Positions 1 to 11,668 of a stretch of 64,000 bases of DNA are shown here, in pieces (the stretch's first letter is position 1; the number at the start of each line of letters is the position of its first letter). The notes under the pieces are model-generated. The model was not told the origin of the DNA. It saw only the letters and a program-made list of their open reading frames with translations, and ran no database searches. A program made the position numbers and the translations under genes. Location: contig CM049316.1 of NCBI GenBank assembly GCA_026874595.1, positions 45,401,695-45,465,694 on the forward strand, written 5' to 3'. This DNA is from Sipunculus nudus. Its lineage: Eukaryota; Annelida; Sipuncula; Golfingiida; Sipunculidae.

Positions 1-506
1 AGTAAGTACTAAGATATTACACTTACTTGCATTTGTACAGGTGTGTAGGTTACTTAGCTGGGTACTGGGTTTTCCATGTGCTGAGTTCACCCACTAGATC
101 CTTCACAAAATAATGTTAATTTTCTCAAAAATTATGAGAAAACATGGAAAATTACAACCCTTAGGACACATTTGGCATCATACCTGACTTAAAATTAAAT
201 CAAAAATGGACATTTTCAAGTCATGACCACAGAGGAGTTGTGTGACAGTGATTTAGTGCCACCACCATCAATTAAAATATTGATTGTATTAAATTAAGAA
301 GAAAATTACAATAAAGTGTGTATGTATGATTATATTTGTCTGCATGGCCAAATGTTTCTTTGATTTTTCAGACCACCCAGTGTTTCACTAAATTTCCTTC
401 CTCTATTTTAATTTTTTTCTGAGGATTTAATGAGTCTAGCCGCCAGTAATGTAATATGTCATACTGATTAGTACATTAAGTTTCATCACTGTATTTTTTT
501 TTGCAG
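1..506. other. Intron DNA upstream of first visible NHE exon
   Basis: AT-rich, no open frame and no recognisable repeat except short poly-T. It ends in the polypyrimidine tract and CAG before 507. No exon was recognised in it. Confidence 0.6.
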
Positions 507-618
507 GTCTTAATTCTGCTGGGGCGAGCATTCAACATATTCCCACTATCTTTCATTGCTAATTATTTCCGTGAACATAAAATTACCAAGAAAATGCAGT
601 TCATCATGTGGTTTAGTG
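507..618 (+). CDS. SLC9A6/7/9-like: NHE exon a (internal)
   Basis: A T-rich tract and TTGCAG precede base 507; GTGAGT follows 618. It encodes VLILLGRAFNIF through IMWFSG: a membrane helix and a short charged loop (FREHKITKK). It leaves one base (phase 1), completing a glycine with the next exon. Confidence 0.9.
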
Positions 619-3600
619 GTGAGTATTCAGTTTTAAAGACTCAACCTCTTACAGTAAAACCTCAAAATTACGACCACCAGTTGGACCTTGATAAAGCGGT
701 CAAAGCAGGGTTTCATATACAGAGCCAGGAAGAATGGGGACTGTGAACAAGTGGTTGTTATTTTGAGGTGGTGGTAAGGAGAGGATTTACTGTATCAGTA
801 AATCATTACTGTGAAGTTCTTGATTCATATAACAAGTTAGTGGTCTTTATTAAGAAATATTCATTGAGTAAGCCATCCAGTCAGTGGTCATGATCATGAA
901 TTACCGATTAGAAAAATTGATCAGTCATTGATCTGTTTTATGAATATTCATTAAGAAAGCTGACCAAGCAATAGGTTCCCTTTATATGAACAGGTAATTG
1001 ATACCTGCAAACAAGATTTAATGGTAAAGGCAATGTTGTTTAATTTTTCATGTTTTAAGCAGTACTTTGTTTCTCTTTTTTTTACATCTACCCAGATAGT
1101 TTTCAACATTATTAATCCATCTAACTTTCATAACAATGTTTTCTCAGCATAAATATAGAATATTAATAATTTGTTTGATATATTTATGTAACTGATAATG
1201 TATATGGTACAATATATGTTATTAGAAGTGGATGTAATAAAGTGTTGAATTTCTTTGAAGATAAGATAAGACCAGACAAGGCATGACAAAATGTGGTTAT
1301 ACTTAAATACTTAGAAATTGTTTGCTGCTATTGATATGTATATTGTACAACTGATATTGAATGTAAAATTGTTTTAGCATTCACTCTGCATTAGTTGCCC
1401 ATTATTTGTATGCTACCAGGTCTGAGAGGAGCTATTGCCTTCGCTTTGAGTTTACATCTGGAGTTTGATGCCACGCATAGACACATCCTGGTCACCACAA
1501 CACTCATTATTGTGCTGTTCACAATTCTGTTCCTAGGGGGCTCTGCCATGCCCCTCATGAAGGTAATTAAACTTGATGATTATTATTAAATATTATGTTT
1601 ATTTGATTATTTTAAGTTAGGCTAATGAATTCATTGTTGTTGAGATGGTGGAAAAAATGATGATGATTATGATGAGGTGTGTTAATTAAGTGCTGAAAAG
1701 TAGTGTATAAAGGTATTTTAATGAAGAAATTAAAATTTAGACAAAAATAACAATGGCAGCAAAGATGACTAAATTGTTGATCAAATTTATGTGGTGACAC
1801 TAATACTGGGATCCTGTAAATAATGATTTATAATTTTGGGGTTTTGTAAAAAAATATATATATTTTCATCGCTCTATACACTCTTTTGTGAATTTTGTTT
1901 AAAATTTCTCTTGCTTTTCTTATTTGATATTTTTATTACTCCTTTTGTATTTTTTGTGGTATTATTTATTCATATTTGTAATATATCATTACTCATTTCT
2001 TCATCATGTTTGCCATATAATTACTCAAAATGGGCCTCTTCCAGTAAAGCACTGTGGAACAGCCTGGACTACCTAACAAACTTTAAGATAAAAATTGTTT
2101 ACATTTCAAGGAAACACCTGTTTACATTTCACATGTGCATGCCTTCAAAATATTACTTATTCCGTGAAGTCCTTACCATAAAAACACACATGTTTATGTA
2201 ATTTGTCTTATAACAATTATTATCCAGTGTATTTGCATGGAATACATTACCATATTCTGTACATTTATACCTATGCCAGTTGTGTATGTTGAAGGCCTGG
2301 TGCATTGTGGGCCTTAGATTGCAAAGACCACAAACCCTAACCAACAGAGTTGTTCTCTTGTGAGTCCAGTTTTGCACAGTGTGGTTTAAATGTAAAATTC
2401 CCCAGTGCTTCCCTAGCTATTGTAAGTCTAAGCCTCCAGCTTTATATGTGATATTTATGTGTATATATACAAATGTAACATAGAAACATGCAAGAAACAA
2501 TGGTGACTTGAACGTTTCTCTGCTTGTAGCTTCTAAAAGCAGATAAGAGAAAGAAGACAAGGCCGGACCGGGAAGTGACATTGTTCAAAACAAAAGAGAT
2601 GGTAAATATATCTATTGCTTTCAAGGTGAAATAAAAATAAAAACATTTAAACAGGCCCCTCTCACCATACACTAATGAAAAGTTAACTGTGCCTCCTTGG
2701 TGTACACATAATTCATATTTTGTCATTTTATTTCTAATAAATTAACTAGAAATCTGCATTCTAAAGAGTGCAAGTCTCCAACATGTTTATTTATTCAACC
2801 CATATTCTCAGGTTCATTTGTGCATAAGTGACTTACATTTGTGAATATTCTTCATAATGTTACTGATTCTGGATCATGTGCTGGACCCAAACCAAAATCT
2901 TATTGGTTCTTCATTAGTCCATTTCTGAAATGCCCTGAAAATTTCATGACATTCTGTTATTGTTTGCATGAGTTATATTGTGAACAAATACACACACAAA
3001 CACACATGAATATGAATGAATGCATCCCCCCCTGGCAGAGGCATAATGCTGAAGAAGAGTAATATAATGCATATTTTAAACAATACAGAGACCTTATAAA
3101 AGAGTGTACAAGACCTCCAGTGATCATGCCTTCTTTTTCTAGATCTATACTAACATACTATTTGGGGAAAAAAGGCCAATGTCTAGTTAAACAGTAGCAA
3201 GAGGATAAAAGCTTACTGGCCACCAACACATTAACACACTGTTTGGTGAGAATTTTTACACATTTTTGGGATGAAATGTTATTTGTCAGTCAGACATTAA
3301 AGGGGTCTGTTCTGTATTCTGACGTATATTAACTAAAAATCATCCCTTGAACCATTTATGAGAAAAGGCCAGGAAAAGTTGATCAAATGATACAAAGGCT
3401 GTTTGTTTTGTTTATATCCAATTGTTGATAACGTTTGGGACTGTCAAAATAATCCAAAGAAGGACATTTTGAAGAAAGTCTGACAAACCAGGGTTTTACA
3501 AATGCCTTTTAGCAACCAATGACCTTTAACTTCAACACATATGCAACCAACCACTATCAGTAACATGATGTTTCTGTTTTCCAAAATGGGCACATACCAT

Positions 3601-6600
3601 GTGCAATAATAATTTGTTAGAGTAGGATTTTCACTGTATATAAACTCGCTGTTAATAAAAGGTTTGTATTTCAGGGTGACACGGTTGACTCAGAGCACCT
3701 TTCAGAGTTGACTGAGGAAGAATACGAGGTGAACTTCGTTAAACCACACCTGAAGGGATTCCTGAAGATTGATGCTAAGTACCTTGTGCCTTTCTTAACA
3801 AGAAGATTTACTCAACAGGTCAGTTTGAGTTCTTATGTTTTGTTGTTGAATTCAGCTGAGAACCATGACCCTTGGGCCCTTTGTTTTGTTTTTGAACTCC
3901 TATGGCCCAAAGTTTGCCCTGTTTGTTGAGTTATGATAAAATTAAAAATATGCAAATTGCATGATAGCTAATAAATATTAGATGTTCTGCAATTTGGGCT
4001 GAAATAATGTTTTTGCAGTTAAATAAGAATATGATTTATCCCATTTTTGTTTTGTCCTACTTTTGATATATCCACATTTGATATTTTCTTTTTATATAAA
4101 TACCTTCTAATGATATTCATCTAAATTTTACATATTAGATATATTTTTTGCAATTAGTACAATGCTTTAGAGTATTAAGACGTTAAAAATAACCTATGTA
4201 GGAGAGTCAAATGTTTCCTTGAGACCAGACATTAAAACCAGATATACTATGACAGAGTATTATTAAGACACAAAAACTGTTATGTCTGCCCAAACTAGGG
4301 CTGAAACAGTTAGCACATTTTGAAATTAAGCACTGGATGGGCATTACTGGACTCATACTTAAATATTCATTGCCATAGCAGCACTGTAAAGGGATAATTG
4401 CACATCATTTTTAGCTCAGCTGACTGAGGTATAGGAATGGCGCTTTGTCTGACGTCCGTCCGGCTGTCCAGCCGTCCGGTCGTCCGTTAACAGGGCACAA
4501 ATTGTAATTGCTGGACCTAGAAACTTCTAAGTGAATATTCAGGGAGGTTAATAAAAAAATCTCCTTGGAAACGTGAAAGTAGGTCACTGCAACCTATATC
4601 CTTCAAGCTATGGGGCTTGAAAGTAACCCCCAGAATAATCAAAAATATAATACAAAACCTCGAATATCTTGATAATTAATGCATGGATTGTCATGAACCT
4701 TGCCTTGAATATTGACCATGACTAGTTTTGTCAGTTCCCAAAAAGTGGTGGTGCCACCTATATTTTTTGTTATTTTAACGAATATTTTTATATTTTTTTT
4801 ACTATAAAATGACAACAATCATGTCAGTTTCTCAGCTGTAATTACATCTAGTGTCTCAAACCCTGGTGTGTTTATTGATCACAAGTGGATGCCATATAGT
4901 TATCATCCTGTCTGTCTATCTGTTTGTCTGTCTGTCTATCCATCTGTCCATCCACACAAATTTGTTTCCAGATGATAACTCCAGGTTGTATTGACACATG
5001 GATTTCAAACTTGACTTACATATGGCCCACCACTAAAGCAAGAACTACATGATTTTTGGGTCATGAGGTCAAAGGTCAAGGTCACAGGACTCACTTTTTT
5101 AAAATGATTATGGCTGCATTTTAAGCCCAGCTTTTCATCCCAAACTTTCCATTTTGCACATTTATATGACTTTCCAGTATGGGGAGAGCATAAATGAATT
5201 TGGGGTTGTAAGGTCAAAGGTCAAGGTCACAGGGGCCATCTGTTCACAAATTGGTTTCCAGATAATAACTCCAGTTTAGTTTGACATATTGGTTTCAAAC
5301 TTAACTTATATATGACGCACCACTAAAGTAAGAACCGTGTGGATTTTGGGGTCCAACGGTCAAAGGTCATGGTCACAGGGCTCATTTCTTTAAAAAGAAT
5401 GCATAGCATTTGAAGCCAAACTTTTCATCCTAAACCTTCCATCTTCAAGATATTGCTAACCTGCCAATAGTGGAAGATTCTGTTCAGTTTTGGGGTCGTG
5501 AAGTCAAAGGTCAAGGTCACAGTACCCACTTGTTTAGAAAGATTGTGGATGCATTTTAAGCCAAACTTTTCATCCAAAACCTTCCATCTTGTACATTTAG
5601 CTGAGCTAGGGGAAGAAACTGATTGATTTGGGGGTCACAAGCTCAAAGGTCATCGTCACAGGGGCCCATCTGTCCACATATTTGTTTCTGGATAATAACT
5701 TCAGTTCGGATTGACATATTGGTTTCAATTTTGACATATATATATCCCACCAATAATGTAAGAACCCTTTTAATTTTGGGGTCATAAGGCCAAAGGTCAA
5801 GGTCACAGGACCCACTTCTTTAAAAAGATTGTTGATGTATTTTTAGCCAGACTTTATGTCCCAAACATTCTATCTTCCAGATGTTTGCTCACCTGCCAAT
5901 AGTGGCAGTAACTTATGGATTTTGTGGTCACAAGGTCAAGGTCATGTGGGCCATCAATCCACATATTAGTTTCAAGATGATAAAACCAGTTTGGTTTGAA
6001 ATATTGGTTTCAAACTTGACTTATATATGGCCCACCACTAAAGTAAGAACTGTTGATTCTGGGGTCATGAGATCAAAGGTCAAGGTCACAGGACCCACTA
6101 CTTTAGAAAGATTGTGGATGCATTTTAAGCCAAACTTTTCATCTCAATCCTTCCATCATCAACATATGGTGCACCTGCCAATAGGGGAAGTTTCCTTTTG
6201 ATTTTGGGGTCAAAGGTTAAGGTCACAGAGCCCATCCATTCACAAATTAGTTTATGGATGATAACTCCAGTTTGGGTAGACAGGTTGGCTTCAAACTGAT
6301 CACAGGACCAATATTTTGGAAAACCTCATAAACATATATCCTTTTGACAAATGCAGCTGAGCGTTGAGACCCATGGGTCCCTAGTTGTGATATTAAGGGT
6401 ACGATTATCATGATCTTCTCATACAATAACTTACACCAAGTATATCCATTTTAATTTTAATACATTTTATCAAATAATATTGAAGTAAATCATAAAAATT
6501 GGACATGGGTCTGAGAGACTTTGTGAAAAAATTTGAAAGATCTTTGATTTACAGGTAACATTCAAGATCTACTATCATTAATAGTGTAAGTCTTTTTTCT

Positions 6601-7252
6601 TTTGATGAGACCTTTGGGGCTGCATTCATGAAGGTTTTGTTTTTGGGATAATTTCCCTTTGTGAATATTGAGAATTTGAAACCCTCGCAAACAAATAGCA
6701 ACCAGAGTATAAGCCAGACTGGTGAACTTGACTACTCTTTTCAGCCTTGGTCCAAACTGTTCTAGTCCAGAATATTTCAGTACATAATGTCTAAGTCAAA
6801 AAAGTCCTTGTCCAAAATGTCCATCCACCATCTTAATATAATATCTGTTCATTTATGCAGAATGTAAAGTGATAAGTGACACTTTTGTGCCTAATAGAAA
6901 CAATATTGAATTTTACCTTTTCTTGCAAACAGGAACTGTCAGTGAAACATGCTACCTTTTAATTGTAGTATATTATGCTATCTTAATATGTTTATCTTTC
7001 TATACATATACACATGTACATGTTTTTGCAGGCATATATTACTTTGAATACCTTTTTTGAGAGATAATTTCGATAACAGCCAATGAATGGCACTTTTAAT
7101 CAGAATATTCTATCTCATAAATTCTGATACATGACTGCCTTTGACTACAGGAGGTTAAAGAGGGCCGTCGCCAGATGACGAGTCTGACAGATCAGTGGTA
7201 CCAAGAGGTAAGGGCAGCCCCGTCAGAGTCGGAAGAAGAGGCCGAACTATAG
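507..7252 (+). CDS. SLC9A6/7/9-like: Endosomal Na+/H+ exchanger NHE6/7/9 type, 3' part of gene (5 exons)
   Basis: Exons 507-618, 1420-1562, 2530-2601, 3675-3818 and 7151-7252 join in one frame with GT-AG borders at every intron. The product is the C-terminal part of a cation/proton antiporter of the organellar NHE6/7/9 group, which exchanges luminal H+ for Na+ or K+ in endosomes and Golgi. Seen in the sequence: a membrane segment starting VLILLGRAFNIFPLSF, the antiporter motif GLRGAIAFALSLHL, a hydrophobic last segment ending GGSAMPLMK, then a cytosolic tail with SEHLSELTEEEYE, LKIDAKYLVPFLTRR and TDQWYQEVR and an acidic end EEEAEL before TAG. This tail order is typical of NHE6/7/9 and unlike plasma-membrane NHE1-5. 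Upstream exons (N-terminus and first membrane segments) are outside the window, so residue numbers cannot be given. Which of the three vertebrate paralogues it matches best cannot be told; invertebrates often have one gene for the group. Confidence 0.92.
652..792. mobile_element. 141-bp MITE with CAGTAAA termini, TA target duplication
   Basis: It begins CAGTAAAACCTC and ends with the complement of CAGTAAATCCTC, continuing into imperfect TTACGACCACCA / TTACCACCA, and is flanked by TA (650-651 and 793-794). CAGT ends with a TA duplication are typical of Tc1/mariner-pogo derivatives. Non-coding, 33 bp inside the NHE intron after exon a. Confidence 0.75.
1420..1562 (+). CDS. SLC9A6/7/9-like: NHE exon b, conserved antiporter core
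   Basis: Acceptor CTACCAG at 1419, donor GTAATT after 1562. Together with the carried base it encodes GLRGAIAFALSLHLEF, the strongly conserved antiporter motif, then THRHILVTTTLIIV and the final hydrophobic segment ending AMPLMK. Ends in phase 0. Confidence 0.93.
2530..2601 (+). CDS. SLC9A6/7/9-like: NHE exon c, start of cytosolic tail
   Basis: 72 nt, 24 codons, phase 0 on both sides. Acceptor TGCTTGTAG, donor GTAAAT. It encodes a basic stretch (LLKADKRKKTRPDRE) just after the last membrane helix. Too short for usual ORF lists; found by phase and by the expected juxtamembrane basic cluster. Confidence 0.82.
2763..3050 (+). repeat. Dispersed LINE/SINE-type fragment, copy 1
   Basis: Alignable by eye with 15025-15328: CAAGTCTCCA, CAACCCATATTCTCAGGTT, GGATCATG, TTCTTCATT, GTTATATTGTGAACAAA with CACACA, then GGCAGAGGCATAAT. 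The ending resembles the GGCGGAGGTAATAAT-like 3' tail of many invertebrate LINE-mobilised repeats. Diverged, non-coding. Confidence 0.65.
3675..3818 (+). CDS. SLC9A6/7/9-like: NHE exon d, tail with SEHLSELTEEEYE motif
   Basis: 144 nt, 48 codons, phase 0 both sides; acceptor GTATTTCAG, donor GTCAGT. It encodes GDTVDSEHLSELTEEEYE and LKIDAKYLVPFLTRRFTQQ, the signature tail of NHE6/7/9 proteins. Confidence 0.92.
4407..6386 (+). mobile_element. Repeat family B copy 1: AGCTCAGCTGA element with AGGTCA-box core
   Basis: The head at 4407 reads ATTTTTAGCTCAGCTGACT, followed by a CGTCCG-rich stretch and GGGCACAAATTGTAATTGC. The tail (about 6353-6386) has GCTGAGCGTTGAG and the palindrome GACCCATGGGTC. 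Head and first unit (about 4490-4760) match family B copy 2 at 37942-40099 in reverse. From 4980 on, the core changes to units of about 285 bp, each with two boxes like AGGTCAAAGGTCAAGGTCAC. No transposase frame; a non-autonomous element. Class unknown: the hairpin and a following CTAG hint at a Helitron, but no consistent TC/CTRR ends were found. Confidence 0.75.
7151..7252 (+). CDS. SLC9A6/7/9-like: NHE terminal coding exon
   Basis: Acceptor TTTGACTACAG, then EVKEGRRQMTSLTDQWYQEV, a serine/acidic end and TAG at 7250-7252. It follows exon d directly in family order. The 3' UTR runs into 7253 onward; the first clear AATAAA on this strand is near 10402, so its end cannot be fixed from sequence. 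Confidence 0.9.
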   Translation, partial: EVKEGRRQMTSLTDQWYQEVRAAPSESEEEAEL

Positions 7253-7599
7253 AGATTGAGCAGTGACAGTGCATGGCTAACAGGTAGCCATAAACAGAGA
7301 ATTATGTATACACACCATTATTCAAATGGATATGTAAGCGATAAAAACGTTGTTCATCACACTCTGTGTCTTAAATGGGACAGAACTGAGAATTTATGCA
7401 CAAAAGTCAAGCTGTTCCACCTGTTACATGCATGATTGTGTATGCATTTCTTGGAATTCATGGAATATGATCTTAATTAAAGACCATTCTGGATGTCTAG
7501 TGCAGGATTTTTTTGCAAGAATTGTTTCAGATCTATTCTTAATGCTACATTTTTGCAAGAACAGTTACAAACTTAACTGTTATTACAGAGTTCAGCACT

Positions 7600-7780
7600 A
7601 AAATCACTGAAAGTGGGAAGGCCTTAAACAATATAAAACTAGTGACAAGAAATGAATCAACACCAAATTTAATAGGATTTTCCTTGGTCCATGTCCCACA
7701 TGTCAAGCAGTTTAATGAAAATTGGTCCAGTAATTTTTGTGTGATCCTGCTAACAGACAAACAAATGAACCAACAAACAG
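7600..7780 (+). repeat. Probable dispersed repeat, SINE/LINE 3' type
   Basis: Contains AAAATTGGTCCAGTAATTTT followed by a short spacer and ACAGACAAACAAATGAACC. This arrangement recurs in invertebrate interspersed repeats. Only one copy is in the window, so support is weak. Confidence 0.4.
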
Positions 7781-8337
7781 ACTTAACTCATTACTTACCG
7801 TGAAATGTTCAATGTCCCAGACACTGTTTCCATAAGCACCAGCAACATACCAGGATAAATTGTCTGCTCTCTCAAACATTGAATTAATTGCATTACTTTA
7901 TTAATTCTAACATCTGTGGTTTCTTTAGGATTGCATAAGTCCATGGCTTCATCTGTCCATATCAGTTTCATTTTGCCAGTGAACTGTCATTTAAGTTATA
8001 AAAATTGTGTGAAATTTCAGGGTGCAGCCATGTATCAAACAAATTGAGATGCATGATCTTGGGCATGAGTTTCTGAACTACACATATTTATGTATAGTCA
8101 TTGCATTTGTTCATTTTTGTTGTGACTTTTTTGTAACTGTGGTGCATAGATATTCAGCATAGGGCACATTTATCATGTATAGAATTAAGCTTACCAGCAC
8201 TTCATTATAAACTGCAGTTTAACTTGTTGTATTTTATTGTGCACAGGTTTAAAATGACTGTAGATGATGTAAAAATATTATATAAAAGTTTAGCCACAAA
8301 ACACACATATAATGAGAGAGAAAAAGAGAGAGTATCA

Positions 8338-8342
<5 letters not shown>

Positions 8343-8412
<70 letters not shown>

Positions 8413-8413
8413 T
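8343..8413. repeat. (TA)n microsatellite
   Basis: About 70 bp of nearly pure TA with single interruptions near 8390 (ATACATATA). It produces artificial IYIY frames on both strands. Confidence 0.95.
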
Positions 8414-9121
8414 GTAGAAATTCAAGGAGACTTTGTTTATCATGGATGTGATGTATATATTATCATGTGTTTGACATGTTTTTAACTAAGTCAAGTGTTA
8501 TCTATCAAATCACACAGCATTAATAAGACTTGTAACCTTTTTAATTTTTTTAAGAGAAAATATCACATTGGAGGTTTGTTGTTTACTGTAGGTGTAAAAG
8601 AATCAATCATTAAAACAGAGTAGATGAAAGAGATGCATAAAGGGACTATGAGATTAAAAGGATCAGTATTTTAGAAATATATTAAAGTCATTGTCACACA
8701 GCTTGAGAACCACAGTTTACCTTTACATGATACACCTTTTCCAAAAGTTACAAATCTTACAGGTTTACACACTTGTAAACATGTAATCCTTTACACATAA
8801 TTCAGGGATGGATCTCAAATCATGTGACTGCACATATTGCCTCAATGATGCAGTGAACAATCTTGCCATATTTAACTCTGGAAATCTGTATTATATAGGG
8901 ACAGCTGTATGGAATGTAATGTGTGATTTTACTGTTGCATTCCGTTTCCACCAGAGGTCTCTGAGGTTTTCAGATTCACCTCGGTCAAACCCACCAGTGA
9001 TTTTTTTTTCATTAACCCAGATATGACCTATATTGAACTCTTTAATTTTCATGTGGTTGCATAACATTTGTTCTATAACTCCTTTCACTCAACCACTGCT
9101 TTCAAGAGAAAGATTTGTTAC

Positions 9122-9262
9122 CAGGCAGTTGGTACAGGGCCAAGAATGTTCTGACCAATAAGAGCAGAATACTGCTGATACCAGATTTACTCAGACCTGC
9201 AATACCCAGTTCTAACTGACATTTGTTAGAACATTCTTGGTCCAGTGTCAACTGCCTGATGG
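9122..9262. repeat. Inverted repeat / fold-back
   Basis: The arm CAGGCAGTTGG...CCAAGAATGTTCT (9122-9153) pairs with AGAACATTCTTGG...CAACTGCCTG (9231-9262), with a few mismatches and a loop of about 77 bp. Possibly a small fold-back transposon. Confidence 0.7.
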
Positions 9263-10849
9263 AAATACACGGCAAACCCAGCTTTTGAAGGTAGTGGTAT
9301 TGTGGAAGGAGACTTAGAATGAATGTAGTCTGGCCACAGCATTAGGAATGTAATATGGGTGCAGAAGGAGACCTCTAGAGAGATCATAATGTGTGTGTGC
9401 ACTGGTGTTTGGTCACTTTGGCTGTAACCATTCATTATCCTATGTTTCAATATGTATCTTAACACTTGTTTCAGATATACAAGTTGGCTATTGTCCAGTA
9501 ACCCATGTAAGCTGTGCCTGTGTTCATGTGGTCAGAAATTCAACAAATATGCAGGGGGGTTTTCCAATGTGCTGAGTTAAAATGGCATTTTTCTCCAATA
9601 TGTTAGGTGTTGTTAAAAAAGATACTAAAGCAGCTAACAATTTGTTTGGTTTAGGTCTAGTGACAGCTAGCATTACTAATTTATAATAACAAAGATAATT
9701 CCATCTACACAGATAAATACAAGATGTAAAGTCACTATGATGCTATAATATCAGAGTGCCATTGGTACTGATGAAACTGATACAAAATTTGATTTTGTTC
9801 TGTAGTGTGTTGGTGCACCTGTGTATGGTGATCTTCTTATAGTGGTTACATTTCCAGTTGCCAGACCCAACAAATGTTATGGATGGTAGGGTAGCCAAAA
9901 CATTCAATGTCACACCTTTCCAGTAAATCAACTTTTAGCAGTGTACTTAAAATAGTTTAATTAATATTTAATAATCAGTTAATATCCATCATGAAGAACT
10001 TGTACATCAGGAAATGGAATAGTGATATATGGTAGTTTTCATAATAGGATACTAATTATGTGTTTATTTGGTGAGACTATAGAATATCTCACACACTTCA
10101 GACTGTATAATGAGGCATTACTCAGATTGTTGCATTTCTGATTCTATTTTTACTCTCTTATACTTTTCCAGCATTTTGCGAGGGTTCGCTTTTCGCGATT
10201 CCATCATACAGTATCATTCACTGAATATACCCATAACTGTATATAGATAATTCATATCAAATTCTTTAAAAAAAGATCACTAGAACCCATGGGAACATCG
10301 GATGAATGGTTATCCTTCATGTTTGGTAGATAATATAAAAGTCTACCTTCATTTCCAAGGCACATCCAGTCTGATTTAAATTTCTTGTTTTTCAACAGAA
10401 ATAAATCAGAATTTATTTTTCTAGCAATGACTCTAAAAGTGCATGAGGTATTCTTTAGTCACACTGTTTATAATAAATATTTGTTTCTGTAACCAGTGAA
10501 GTTACATGTTTGTAAAACATTTTACCAGTATTTGGGTGAATGTTATAAATTCATACATGGACATGGAATGCTAGAACTATAATAACATTACCAGATTATT
10601 ACAATCATTGGTCTTGCACGTTCACTTCCTTAAAATATATGAATTGTCTGTGATGAAAACACCTCAGAATATCACATTCCACAGTGGAGTATTCCTGATA
10701 TAAATGGACTTCAGGTATTGTGTAAATATTCAACCATAGGAAAGATAAATTTTAGTGACTTGGAAAGCCAGCCCTATTTACTATACCTTATATTAAGGTT
10801 ATACATTGTAAATTTTGGTATGGACTCATAGAATAGTATATTCTAGGTA

Positions 10850-11009
10850 CAGCAGAACCTGTCTGAGAGACCACCTCTCTATTAAGACCACCTTAGGTGA
10901 AATGAAAGCAATCACATTGGTTATAACTGACCTGTCTAATAAGATAATCTGTGAATTAAGACCACTATTGGCCAGTCCCATGGACAGTCTCATGACACAG
11001 GTTTCACTG
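10850..11009. mobile_element. 160-bp MITE with CAG-N-GAAACCTGT termini, TA target duplication
   Basis: Starts CAGCAGAACCTGTCTGAGAG; the complement of its end reads CAGTGAAACCTGTGTCATGA. TA lies at 10848-10849 and 11010-11011. It is of the same general mariner/pogo type as 652-792 but its interior does not match. Confidence 0.7.
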
Positions 11010-11668
11010 TAGTGCACATTCTGATCATTGTATTGATATAAAAGAACAAAGCTGACAGCAGCGGGTAAATAGGGGATTGTACTTTTAAATATGCTGTAAT
11101 AATTATTACCTCTTGGGGCATTTGTTTAAGATAAGACCTGTCCTTGTTGGCCAGACAGAATGCTTCTTACTTGGTTATTTCATGTGTAATTTGTAATAGA
11201 TACTGTAATTGGCCAATTTGCTCCATGGATAAGTCCTGATGTCAAACATTTGGTATGTGAATTAGGGCAATTGCACAGATTACATTACAGCTGTTAGACC
11301 ATACATATTTTATGTATCTGTTTTCTGAATAGATATTTTGTTTAGAAGTCACTTATAGCTATAATCAGAAAGAAAACAGGTCATAGAATAGTTCAGTTGG
11401 GTCAACATTTTAAGATACTGAATAAAGTTTCACACACACCAATTGATACTGATATATATTCAATACCATTGGATTATGTGTACTTTTGAGTCACACCAAA
11501 AAAGTTTAAAAAAAGAACAGAATCTAAATTAGCCTGTGAGTGCTAATTTGTGCCAGTAGTGCTCATTAGTGGTACAACACTAAGCGCACAGCCATAAGGT
11601 ACAACACTAAGCGCACAGCTATAAATAAAGCTCTGTGCATTTGACTGGTGAATGTATATCTTATGTTA

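Larger units (their letters stand above)
7253..10840. other. NHE 3' UTR / intergenic DNA with simple repeats
   Basis: No supportable coding frame. It contains a diverged dispersed repeat (7600-7780), an AT microsatellite (8343-8413) and an inverted repeat (9122-9262). The rest is AT-rich with nothing recognised. Confidence 0.5.

Noticed and set aside
619-746. Open frame continuing past the first visible NHE exon
   Set aside because: It reads through a good donor (GTGAGT) into a MITE. The next exon continues the conserved antiporter motif in phase.
8224-8451. Small ORFs on both strands
   Set aside because: They are translations of a TA microsatellite.
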